Part shown: positions 21,044 through 33,785 of the stretch, piece after piece
How the letters are laid out: each line of letters begins with the position of its first letter
Position numbering within the stretch: the first letter of the stretch is position 1
Origin: Hydractinia symbiolongicarpus
Taxonomy: Eukaryota > Cnidaria > Hydrozoa > Anthoathecata > Hydractiniidae
Direction: 5' to 3'
NCBI RefSeq assembly: GCF_029227915.1
Contig: NC_079875.1
Coordinates: forward strand, 5,952,001-6,016,000
DNA: 64,000 nt
Made by a program: the position numbers and the translations under genes
Notes under the pieces: generated by a model
Told to the model about the DNA's origin: nothing
The model's input: the letters and a program-made list of their open reading frames with translations, nothing else
Databases searched by the model: none

Positions 21044-22362
21044 CTACAATGGAGAACACGCAATATGAACGAACTCCTTCGTGGCTAATAAAACAGCCTA
21101 TAAGTCCAGCATGGATCCTTCTGTTCTGCTACGGAAAGACCAAACAGATGAACATTGTTCGACAACATCATATGTATATATTAAATTTTAAATATTAGCG
21201 AAGATAATGGAGGTTAACTCCAACAAGCTTTAAACTTGCTAGTAAAAAGCTCCTATTTAGCAGAACTTCGACATTTTACAACACGAAATATCTCAAATAG
21301 CAAATCGTAAAGATGAAAACTTTTATATCTTTTAAAATTGCTACCTCCTACCATTTTCAACTACCTTAAGGGAAAAATCTTTTTGCGGGGGAAAAATGTT
21401 TGTTGTGATTATGCAATTCGTTAAAGTTTTTACGGAAAACATTCGAATCACGAGTTCGCACCACTACCATTCAACCGCGTCCCCATGACTTTTCTACTCC
21501 TACGATAGTCGGACGGGACGAAGGCGTAGAAAGTAAGCAGGACATTTGAGTTATGGTATAAAAAAAAAATTTGCGCAACATTTACAATTACCACTGGATG
21601 ACTGCCACTATGTTACATTACCGCCAGAAATACGTATACCATCCACCTAACTTGCTTGCCTGCCATACAAGCCGGTTCGCGGTCAGTAGAGGTACCAAAG
21701 AGTTGACAACACGACATATAAAGTGCGCCGAAGTGGAGACTCGAACCTAAAACCTTATGGTCATAAGTTGTATCGCTGCTGGGCGAATTAAACACTTTGA
21801 AGGGAGCGTAGTTTCTATGCTGTTCCCAGATCCACCTACCAACGAAAACTACGCCCCTTGTTTTGTTCTATTTAGATGGGCGTTTAGTTTACTTGTTTTG
21901 CATAATGCACAACCTTGTCCCCATGGCTCTTTAGGTTCTTTTACATTGGTTTGTTTCAATGTAAAAAATCTAAAAAGACTAGTTTGCAGAATGCGGTGTT
22001 CTAAGTTGTCGATAAAAACGATGTTAATATTAGACTCGTGGCTACAGCTATCTCCGTGCAATCTTGTAAATAAACATGTTCTGAGTATACAACCACCTGG
22101 TCCTCAGGCTTTTTTGACATGAGGCTGGCGGCGTAAAATCATCAAGTAAGCTCTAGCGCCTTTAACATCTGAAAAACAATTCTCGGGTGAGAGTTTGTGA
22201 ATTGCGAAAAGGTAAAGATTTTAAATTTTTATGTTATATTTTTTGTTTGTTTAATGCCGCGTTACCTAAATAAACTTAATCCTAGAGGGATAAAAAATAA
22301 ATAAAAAAGCTTAAAACACAGCCAAAAAGAGTCTGTTATATATCTTTGTAAGATTTAAATCC
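21044..22362. other. Intergenic, no gene seen
   Basis: Downstream of pygo. At about 21733-21795 the minus strand has a tRNA-like GGTTCGAGTCTCC B-box and a CCATAAGG anticodon-like segment, probably a tRNA-derived repeat. No supported protein gene. Confidence 0.3.
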
Positions 22363-22453
22363 ATTCTCGTCCCTACAGCTCTTTGAGATAAACCTCAAGT
22401 AGAAAAAAGTATTTTCAAGGTTCATCTGACAGAGCTCTGGGGACGAGAATGAT
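22363..22453. mobile_element. MITE, CTCGTCCC family
   Basis: CATTCTCGTCCCTACAGCTC on the left is mirrored by AGAGCTCTGGGGACGAGAATG-type sequence on the right, giving about 20-bp inverted ends around a 50-bp centre. Confidence 0.6.
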
Positions 22454-23131
22454 CAAAAATGATGAAAGTACCATCCAGAAGTTTTTTTTAACAAGATCAT
22501 CGTTGCGATCTTTTTTACTGGCACAGTTGTATTTCGATGAGTTTTTTGTTTACACATCACTTCTCGTTGTGTTTTAATAAAACATCTTATAAACAGCTCA
22601 ACTTTTATTTGTTATCGAACAAACTTAAAAAGAGGACAAATTTATTTCCGCTAGTTTATATTAGTTATTGTTTAAGTGAGATGCGTTTGTTTTTAAACAC
22701 AGTTATGGCGGTTTTTTCTTAAAGCAAAGTGGACAAAGAATCCACCACGTTCGTTTTTCATAGCTGACGTTTGGTTAAATTTGTGGAGTGAAAAGTTGTA
22801 TATTAACATTGCTTAGAGAATTATTGATTTTATGTATCACCCAGACTGACATAGTAAAAAGATTTTTGGTGCCGCAATGTAAGTAGTTTTTGAAGTGTCA
22901 TGGAAAAACAAACTTCAAAGTTTTATATTTTACCGTCTTGCAACTGTAAAGTTATTTGTGTATTAAAAAGTATTTTTTTAAAAGTTCATAGCACATATAA
23001 CTATGGCGGCAGTGTAATCTGACTTTTATACGTTTGGCTATAGAGACTTGAGAGGAACACATGCGCATACAAAAATTATAACAAGGATGGAGTGCGTTGT
23101 GAAGACAGTTTAAAATGGATGCATAAACTTG

Positions 23132-23200
23132 CTTTCCAATTCACTCGCTTTCCAATTCACTCGCCTTTCAATTCACTCGCTTTCCAACTCACTACTTTAA
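23132..23200. repeat. About 18-bp tandem repeat, four copies
   Basis: CTTTCCAATTCACTCG recurs four times with minor changes. Confidence 0.75.
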
Positions 23201-23250
23201 CATCATAAACTTTCGCAAAACACAAAACCTGGATTACGCTCTTAAGCCAT

Positions 23251-23325
23251 TCTCGTCCCCAGAGCTCTTTGAGGTAAATCTACTTTCGTGGTTTATCCCA
23301 AAAAGATCTGGTGACAAGAATGTTC
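23251..23325. mobile_element. MITE, CTCGTCCC family, second copy
   Basis: ATTCTCGTCCCCAGAGCTCT on the left and, inverted and diverged, GATCTGGTGACAAGAAT on the right. Same family as 22363-22453. Confidence 0.55.
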
Positions 23326-26145
23326 TAAAGCCCGCGAATAATAATAGTTTCCGCTTTATTGTTTTGACAAAAAGATTAAATTTTTACAGAAAAGCTACAC
23401 CAAAATCCTGCAAATTTACTTTGTTTTACCAACTTGCAAAATTACCTCAGTCAAGGATTTTGTGAGATTTTTAACAGCAAAAGCTTATGACAAAGCAACA
23501 ACAATTGCTTTGCTTGTCTCTATAATAATACTCAATATGTTTAAAATGGTTTAAAATTTAAAATTACTTCATGCAAAACAAAAAGATACGAAATACCGAT
23601 TCGAGTTACCGATACGAAATACCGATACGGAATATATGTACAACGGGCGAAATCTGAGGACCGGCAAACTTGTGGATTTTTTCACACACTACCAACTTAT
23701 TTTTTGTTTTCTTATATTTTGTTCACATCATTTTTATTGCAACTTCGTGTTTTAAGGTCAGGTAATATTAGTCATGCATGGAATTTTAACACTAAGTCAA
23801 TATTGTCTATTCGTATGATATCATTGATGGCTTAACATATTGAGTTCAATCACTGTTTGAATTAATGTTTATTGACACGTACTGCCCCTTCCAATAAAAA
23901 CATTTCGTAAATTATGAGTTTGTTAGATTTGTTTGACCGTAACCGTGAGAAAATCGCAACTAATGATAACTTTGCTCTATATCTGTTGTATGAAACAAGC
24001 AACCTTAATACCCAAGCTCAGAAATTATGTGAGACAAAGTTGTATTGAAACTCAAGGCTATCGCCATTAATTATTCCCGCCTTCTACAGAGGTGGGATGA
24101 TTTTTTCAATTCATGCCAAAAAGGCATGTTTACGATATAATACTCGAGATGCAGAAAGAATGTAATATATATACAGTATATATAACCAACATAGAAAGAG
24201 AGCGAAGGAGCATTGCCAGGCAAGTAAGCAAGTTTAATCAGTGCAAAGTGTTACATTAAAAATAAGCAAAAAATAGGTTTGTTTTGACATTTTGTATTAT
24301 AATACTTAGAAAGATGTTTATTTTTATGTGGTTATAGTAAGATATTTTAAAGTGAAAACAAAACACACTCAATTCAGATTTTGTTCGGTTAAGAACCATT
24401 AATTCCTCTCTAAGCTTTAGTGTATCTTTTTATAACCTGATTATAAAGTCATGTTGACTTTTCCATATAATGATCGAACAGTAGTCAAAACAAACCTTGA
24501 TTAAAAGAGACAAAGTTCCTGTCCCGTGTTGACTCTGCAGTTTTAATAGAAGCTTTCTTTAAGAAGTAAAAATCTGAAATCTTGGCAATTTAAATTTAAA
24601 GATGGCAGATTTTAGTGAACAATAATTAACTATGCCACAACCTCGACCTCAGCGCGAAGACCTCGTATATTTTTACCGTCCGAAAAGGCGATGCATCGAA
24701 GCATTGCCGTCCCAAAATAGAAAAAGGAGACAACAGGTGCTGGGAACGATGTTGACAATGCCAGTAACGCGCTGTATTCTGACAGAAAATTGTGTCAAGA
24801 TATTTGAAAATGTTTGTAGAGTTTTGTAGGCACACGATAATTCTGGTTGGCAGAAAATGTTCTTTCATGTAGGGTGAATTAGCTATCTATGAAATGAAGA
24901 TTTTTAAATGAGACGAAAGGCATTGAAATTAATGTTTTAACTACTCTTTTCTTTTACCACGATGAAAATTCAACAATTTGCTTTTTTTCGGCGGCCTGCT
25001 GTTAACCTTATCTACCTAACAAGAATGCATATGACCATTACTCTCTATTTAAAATCAAAATATTGCATCGCGTAGAAACCCGTTTGCGCGCTTTTTTCAA
25101 AATAAGAACCAAAGCCTTCAATAAACGAAACAACATTAATTAACATCCACTCTGAAGTGAGAAGAAAAGAAAAGAGCAACAGAGAATATAAAAAAAACAC
25201 GAGTTTCTGAGTCTTTTTTTTTAATTGTCATGTATGTTTTGTACGACGACACACGTGACAAAAACAGAAGTTTAATTTCGATTAGCGCGCGAGCCTACTA
25301 ACTTTGAAAGCAGACACCTAAATATGTCGTCCTATGTAGTTAGTTAGAAAGCAAAAATTAACACTTGAATCTGCAAAATACAAAAACTTAAGAAGCATTG
25401 AGTCTCTTCCAAAATTTAATGTTGAATGTTCATTCAGTAAACCTAATTTAACAAAAAAGTTATAGAAAGGGATTATTACACATATTTTAAAATTTAGGTG
25501 CAAAGCGCTTTGGTTATTTGGCTGTTTCATCTCATTTGTTTGTTCTAAAGACGTAACATTTGCTGACAGTAAAAATATTAAGCAGGTAAGCTGTTTTTCC
25601 TGCTTTCTCCTTACTGTTTTACTGAAGTATTATAACGGACTGTTCTACCGGGATCAACTTCTTCCCCAAGTCTCGTTAGGTTTTTTGTATTGGGACGGAA
25701 TCAGAACAAGACATGAACGGTCACATGACGAATTTGATTGGCTGTCTGAAGATGAAATAATATAAGATACAAACCTTGTTCCCAGGGAAAATCTTATGTC
25801 TTCTAAAATTGGGACGTTGAAGCGTGTGCTTTTTTATAGTCCCGCGTGAGTGTCTTGTCTTAGTACTTCTTAAACGGCGCAAATAATTTTCTTTTATGAT
25901 ATAATTCAATCATCAATCAGTGGGGTGATGCTCCTACACTACACCAAGAGCGCGCTGAAATGATGAGCTGGATTGCTTTTCATATTTGTCAAAGTTTGTC
26001 CAAGTAGACCAGTGGGGCGTGAGTGTTGCACCGTAACCGAAAAAGCAGCGCGCGCCCTTATTCCCTTTCGTGTTATTTTACACGACATCATTTTTATAAA
26101 CACAAACACGTGGTGCTTCAGGTTAACATGTTTTCTAGGTTTTAG
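23326..26145. other. Gene-poor region, no gene seen
   Basis: About 2.8 kb of AT-rich sequence. Short repeats of ATACGAAATACCGAT lie at about 23585-23632. An open frame at 24632-24829 starts in good context and is Arg-rich but has no recognisable domain, so it is not called. Confidence 0.3.
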
Positions 26146-26193
26146 ATAAAAAGGTTAAAGTTCTACACGGAAGATATGGAAGAGACATTGAAG
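26146..26193 (+). CDS. Candidate 48-nt upstream exon of the Ig/TSP1/PLAC gene
   Basis: After GTTTTAG, 48 nt read open in phase 1-1 (KKVKVLHGRYGRDIE) and end at GAAG followed by GTAATC. The phase matches the first Ig exon at 28896. The evidence is splice logic only; it could be chance. Confidence 0.3.
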
Positions 26194-28895
26194 GTAATCT
26201 TTTTTTTATCAATAGGCAACTTTTTATAAAACTCCCCAGCTAGCCAAAGTACTTTAATTACAGTCAGGGATAATGCACAGGTATGCACATTCTTCAAGCC
26301 GCCGTCCACCTCATTTTTCCAACCATTAGGCTATGCTTGATCAGCTTTATCACAAGAGGATGTTTCATTTGTGTCATATTCATGTGTTTAAGATTTTGAC
26401 ACCATGTGAAAATGCATACAGAATGTTCTGAATGTTTTCTGGAACAAAGAAAAGGTTATGTAATGTAGCTTTCAACTTATATCCATCTTATTGTCATTTC
26501 ACTGTAAATCGGTACGTTGTTAAAACTGATTCAAGATTTCATTTTTTTAAATTTTTCTATAAACCATAATGCAATATTGTACACAAAAAATCATATTATA
26601 TTTACGAGCGTGAAACATATAATTTTGCTAATTATTGCTCGTAAAATATCCCTAGCAATATATGTCACAATATTAAAGTTAAACGTCTTAAAGATATATT
26701 TAAAAAACACAAATTGAAATATTGTGCGGTTACCTTTGTCTAACATTTAAACCAGAATTTTCATGTTCTAACAGAGGACGAATAATAGCCCTAATTTAAA
26801 TTTTTCAAGTTAGGTGAAATTGGCCAAAAAACCTTTAAAATGAGTACTGGAAATTGTTTTTTAAAAAGTTGCATAGAGTATTGGTACAGTACAGTCATTT
26901 TGTAGGCTTCTGCATGTAGCTTTAATGTAAGCTGTATATGCTTAACATGCATAAACAAGTATATTCTGTCATAATTACATCACGAAAAGATGAATTGATC
27001 AGGGAAACTTATTGTTTAAGTAACAACAACCTGCAAGAGATATAGTATTCATAAACAACAGCAATTTAAAATAAAAAAATAAACTATGAAGTATATAATT
27101 AAACAAAAGCATAATTTTTTTAAAGGATATTTTCTCTTATGCGGCAGTAACCTTTTTTAGGTCCAAATAGCTGACTTATTTACTCAGTGTTATATTTATG
27201 CCATTTTTTTACTATTTCCTAAAATATAGGCCTTAATATATAATAATTGATTTTAACCTAACATCAAAATTGCTGAGTCAGCAGAAATTTCTTTTAAAAA
27301 ATGTATCATAAACAAGAAAATAATTCGCTTCTACGAGTCCCAACTTTCTACAATCTCGTTGTTTTTTCATCAGCTTCTGTTTTTAAATGAACATTTGATT
27401 AACCCTGTTAAAACGGTGTGCAAAGTTTTTTTGTTCATTCATATTCTCTTAACAATAGCCTTTTGTTTTTTTAAAAGATTTTTTGTTAGTGTCCCCTGCT
27501 GCATTGAAAGCTGTTAGAAGACAATTATTCTGAATAAAAAAGATTTCCGCACACTGTATCTTGGCTGCATGGTTCACCAAGCCTGTCTGAAATTTTAAAG
27601 TAAAACAAAAATGCTATCAAAATTTAAAGCCTGGGCAGTGTATGCTACACTGAAGATAATAATAAAACACACTAATTAAAACACATTTTAATAACTTGTT
27701 TTGTTTGAGATTTGTTGCAAGCTTTTGTGTAATTAACAAATCATCAAATTTTATTACTTTGCACTAATACCTCAGGGGATTTTATTTTCAATAAGTTTTA
27801 ACAACGAAACTTACAGTTATGATAAAATAATGACTGTATTTATTGTAAAGCTTTTGTAAAATGACTTGCAAAGATCATTAAAGTGATTGTGATAAACAAA
27901 ACAAAAACGGGCTTTCGACTTGCAGGAAAGGGTGTACTACGCGTATGCAGAAGCTTACATTTAGACTGCACTGTAGCAAATATATAGCTACCAACACTTA
28001 TATAAATAGCTACATGTCTTTTTGAATATCCATCACAACTTAACAACAAAATCCAAAGATATAAAATTTGATATAAGAATATTGCAAACTAATATAAACA
28101 AGCAATACCAATTGAGTTTAAAAGTTTGCCACAATAAGTATGAAGCTTCATGAAGAATACTCTCCTCTTTACTACAGTCACTAAAGCCACTCTGTTATAA
28201 AGTCTACACGCTGCTCACCTAAATGTTAGTCCTAATCATTCTGCTGTACAGTTTGAATTTTACATCATTGGCTTTACCAAAGAAATACACCAGAGAATAT
28301 TTTGCCTAGCTAGATGGGTAGCTCACACCAACAGACCTAGTGTAAATAGTGAAACCAGCACCAACATGGAGAATCAAATATTTTGCAGGGCTAGGTAGTG
28401 TCGATTTGTATTTAACAACAGAAACAAGACCGTTGAACTCAAGTGCGAAAAGGCAAGGAATCTGTAAATAACTTTTATATGCCATAGGAGGTGCACTCAG
28501 GAGTTATCCCGATTTTTTCAGGCATACAATTTAGAAAAGAAGCTTACAAAGATATACTTTAACTTTTTTGAGCCTATTTTTTTAACTAGTGTATTTACAT
28601 CAATACATCATAACCAAATCTGGCCCTGCTTTTCCACCATCCTACTGATAAAGGCTTAATGTATTTTCGATGGCATCTCTTTCATTAGCTATGTATATAT
28701 ATATATGTACCTTGTCTGAGTAAATAATTTGTGAGAAATATAGAGACCTTTTTGAACCCCAGTGAGTTTTTAATAAAAAAAACTCCCTATTTTGCTGCCT
28801 ACACTTCTTTTCAAATTATTTTGCTTATTCTAACTTTTATTTCATTGCTTCAAATATGTCATAATCATTGGTTAAAGTTAGTATTTATTATTTAG
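26194..28895. other. Presumed intron or 5' flank of the Ig gene
   Basis: AT-rich, with no clear exon, RNA gene or mobile element. Confidence 0.3.
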
Positions 28896-29228
28896 GCTTT
28901 CCAGTTATATTGTCTGGCAATAAGAACTTCTGGATATCCACTAACGAAACAACCAAAATAACAGTTGGTGATCGCATATCTGGTATTGTTGGTTCTCATG
29001 TGATAATAAGTTGCCCGTTTAAAGGTGTTCCTTATCCAAGAGCTACATGGTTTTTTAATGACAATGTTGTTGATCATGTCCAGTTAAAAAATATTGATAT
29101 TACTGAACCAAAAGGTGTTTCAGTGTTAACATTACACAAAATTGATAATGATCACACTGGAGAATACAAATGTATGGTGTTTAATGCGCATGGCAGAGCA
29201 GAAAGTGTTGCATATGTTCGGATGATAG
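28896..29228 (+). CDS. Ig domain 1 exon
   Basis: Phase 1-1 exon. First Cys in VIISCPFKG, core Trp in ATWFF, second Cys in GEYKCMVFN. Donor is GTAATA. Confidence 0.85.
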
Positions 29229-32200
29229 GTAATATATATTCTTTTAATTGCTGTAGTTCCCAATAAAAACACAAACTTGGAGTAGAAAATTTATTTTAAT
29301 TTTGTAAGAATAAACTGAGGATAATTTGGCAGAATCAGGTGAGGATGCTAGGCTGAAGAGAAGATATTGTCTCAAGCTAACGTGCGTGTTCCCAATAAAT
29401 TCGCTCTTCTCCACTACATCCAGAGCTCTTCTCCTAGTAGTATTTGCTCTTCTCCACTACATCCGGAGCTCTTCTCCTAGTAGTGTTTTCTGGCTTAACT
29501 AATCTCTCAAACACATCCGGAGCTCCTCTCCTGTGATTCCATTTCCTCTATCATACCTCACAAGAACCTACTCTTTATGAGCTCTAGCTTCTTTTGCATT
29601 TCACACCTGTTATTAACCTCTTGGTGCACCACCTCTGACTGTCAGCGCCGCATTCCCCTGCTGTTATTTCCCCAGTCATCTGTCCTGCTCGCGTGGTGCA
29701 CCATCGTTCATCTCCTCGCACCTGTACTTAATTCACCATACTCTTCCAGGGGTACACGCACATCTCTACACTTTGTGGCTGCCCAGGGCAGCCCAGTATC
29801 CCCACCAGTTAAATTTAACACATTGACATAATTGAGTAAAGTTGCCAATTGCTTCCACCACTGGACTAAAACCTTCTTGGTCGTACTAAGCGAAACTGCT
29901 GCAATTCAAGGAAAACGTGTAGCTAAAGCAATTGGACATTTCTTTACGCTCAACGACGTTATGTAGCCTCGATGAACCAGTTCGATTTTAGATAATCCGT
30001 TATCGTTCCAACATAGTGTGGCGATGATGCAGGTGTCTCACATAAATAGAAAAATAAAATAAAATTAACCAAACATATGGGTGGGTGGGTGGGAAAGTTA
30101 TTTCAGTTAAGCAAGTTATTGCTACTACTGGCGAGAAGCTAAATCAGAGGAACTCCCTCCTATTTATGGGGCCCCTGGATTGTTGATTGGCTAACTTAGA
30201 ACCTCCTAATATGGACAGACTATACCCAAACCTTTAGTCCCCTACTCTAAAGTATCAACAACAAGAAAGTTGCTTCAAGTTATGACACATAGCTTTGATT
30301 TGGTTTGTTGAGACAAAGATGCCTTGGGTGAGCAAGACAACCTTGTGTACCCTTAATGATGCATCTGCATAGCAACTATTAAGTATTGGGAACTGCAATT
30401 AACATGAGGTAAACTGTGTTTAGCTCCATTTTGTTCATAATATTGAAATGAGTCAATAGAATTAAAGATATGCTTTTAATAGCTTGTGTACTCACATACA
30501 AAATGATTTAAGAGTACTATCAATGGTGAACATCTGAAAACCCTAGAATGTTAGCCAATGCAGCACCTGAAAAAGCACTTTATGTTTTTGCTACGTGTGT
30601 CCTAGTCTTAAAAAAACCCTATTTTTACTCAGGTCTTAACAAAATGAATTTCTTTTTGTGAAGTTTTTATACATTCGAAATTTTGAAAATAATAACAAAT
30701 TATTTGTCTAAAGTTTGTCCATATTGGACAAACCTTTTAATTGTAAACCAGGACAGCATTAACCGCATAATATACTGTTCACAATACTTTTGTAGATGCA
30801 TCCTAAATCTGATGTGAATATTGAAAAGTGAATTGTGAAAAGTTTAATAAATTGCATGTGGGATTATCATTGAAGTTTTCCCTTTCTTCCACAAGTCTAA
30901 AATTTCTCAAAAACTGTAAACTTTACTCAAAACTTACTACAGTGAATGAACAATGTGCAGACCGAATAAAATGTACCAGCTGCGTTCTGCATAAAGGCTC
31001 ATGAAGTCCTTAAGACTGGGTTAAAGGGGGCAGTTCTGGTGGTGTAAGCTGACCATCTGGCTGGGCAAAAAAATTCCCTAGTTTATTTTTTTGGTATAGC
31101 CAACTGATGAAAGATTAAAACTGTACAGCAAAACTATTCAGGAATAACATGGCTGTTGCTGCTTTAGACTTTGGATTTAACGAAGAACCAAATATCCTTA
31201 ACTTAAATAATTTTAATAAAGTTTGTTTTTGTTTAGAGGCTTGGCAACCAACAATTTTTTCAGAAAGACTGAAAAAAATCTTCAAAATATCAGAAACCCT
31301 TGCTAACATCAGTGTAGGGGTAGATGCAACACTCTACGAAGGAACAGAAGTCTTTATTTATTGTAATGTTAAATCAAAGAAGAAAATTCAGATTGAATGG
31401 AAATCTGATTTGTCATCTGAAAAATTTCAAACACTTGTAAGAGATACAACAGTTTTAAAGCTTGGTACAGTCTCTATTGATGATGCTGGATCTTATACTT
31501 GTGTTGTGAATGGTGGAATAGAAAAAGGTGACCAACAACAAACAGTATTGACAATATTAGGTAAGCTTTCCTGTTTGTTAATAATTGTATATCTTTATTG
31601 ATTGCAACTAACGTGATTATGTAAATAATAAAAGCGAATTATTATGTAATATAAAAAGTTTGATGGAACGAAAAAGTTTTTTTAATTTCAAAAGACCGAA
31701 TTTTGTAACTTTTTATCCCTTGTAACATATAAATTAAAAAATTCAGTGATATGGTTCCTTTAATGAAAACATGAAAGTAACCAGCTTGTTCAAGGTTTTT
31801 CTCTTTACCACAAAAATTGTTATTAAGCAAATAAAATTTTTTAATAATAAAAGCAGAAAAAGTATATGCTTGCATCTATATTTGCCTCAAAATGGCATGT
31901 AAGCTAAAAGAGTATTCACAATCAAAACACATTAAATTTTTTTAGTTTTATAATTTTTTTATTAAATCTTCTTTATAAATACTTGATGCCTTGTTGATAC
32001 TTCTTAGGTTTGTTTTCGTGTTGTGTTCATGCACTTTATGTATGTCAGCCTAAAAATACTAATAAGTGGCAGCAACAATACACTGGTATAATAAAGGAGG
32101 ATGTAAAAGTCATTTTAGCTAGTTTTTATTCTATTTTTCCTCTTTTATTTAAATTAAAATTAGCAGTATTTTTAAGTAATATTTTTTTTTTAAAACAATG

Positions 32201-33713
32201 TTCAAAATTTTAATATTGCTAACATAGCATTAGGAGTAAAAATATAATAAGAAATGCAGAGAAAGTTTTATTAATGTTATAAAATGCCAATGATTTTTTT
32301 AATCAGCGCTTGCAAATGTAAATATCTATGCAAACATATTGAAACTCAAAATTTTTTAGGTAAACGTTCACCTGTCATTGACTCTAGAAATGACTCTGTT
32401 CGATACATACGTGGTAATTCAGTTGCACATGTACAAATTGGAGAGTTTGCTGTCATCAAAGCAGGATTAATGGTTAAAATTGCTTGCCCTTACACTGCGA
32501 TGCCACCTGGGAAATCAGCCTGGCAACGAAATGGTATGCATTTATTCTGGAATTTTAGACTTTATTTCATAATTGGTGACAAGATATTTGACAAAACATA
32601 AATTTTTGGTCATTTTTTGAAGTTGGCAAAGAGCATCAACTTGCCAATACTCTGCTTCCATATACATATGTGTGCTAAGCGGCGTTAAGTCATGCTGACA
32701 TTAACAACAATTAGCACAGCCTAAAAATTTTGAATCAACCAAATAACCTAATGTCCTAAGTTCTAAGTCTGCCGTAAACATTGATGTGTGAACTTTGACA
32801 AGTTCAAATTGTATAAACTAACATAGAAACAGATCAAAGATTTATCAAAGATGTGTATAATGTTGTTTATTAAGGTATGACGCTGGCATTACCATCAAGT
32901 AACATCCATGTAGAGAAATATCGAAACCAACTGGTAATTAAGAATATAGAAGTACAACACTCTGATATTTTCACATGTACAGTTGAAAATACTATTGGAA
33001 GTGCAAGTGCTTCATCAAAAATTAAAGTGATACCTAGAGGTTATTATCATTATTATTTTTTAACTTTACTTTTTCTTTTTCAAAAAGAATAGTAGTTGAT
33101 ACAAAATACTTAATTAGTGAAATCAAAATATGTATATCTCTTTTTTCCCTGTAAATCCTACTTGTGAACTCTCGTAAAAATGGTTACATAGCTCGGTTGA
33201 TTTTCTGGACATTCTTAACCATCTTAAAAGCAAAAACATAACAGAATGTTGTGAAAATTAGTACTAAATGTTAGTTACCTTGAACAGAAAACAATTTCTC
33301 CAGTCAAATAATCCAAGTGAAAACAAACAATTAATTAACTCTCAATAACACCACTATTAATATCATTAACACGACGATTAACAATTAACAATGTTCTCCA
33401 ATGTAACCATTAAACAATATCACTGGTATAACTCAAGCTCCTCCACAGCTATGATTTGTTATTACTTTAATTAGTTAATATCTCGTCTAAAGGGAAAAGT
33501 ATCAATCTCCCTTCTTTTCTTCTTTTCGTTGATTGTAAATTCGTATCAATTGCATTCACAGTATCAGGCCATAGTCTCATGGTTAGCTATCTCCCGAAAA
33601 TGAATGTCAATCTCAATGTCCCTTTTACAACAATCTATCAACGAGATGTCTATCAACGAAAATCAACGTCTTTTCAATAACAAATTTCTATGAGCAATTA
33701 TAACACAAATTTG

Positions 33714-33785
<72 letters not shown>

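Noticed and set aside
24632-24829. Arg-rich open frame starting MPQPRPQREDL
   Set aside because: No homologous motif, no splice partners, overlapped by an equally long frame on the other strand.
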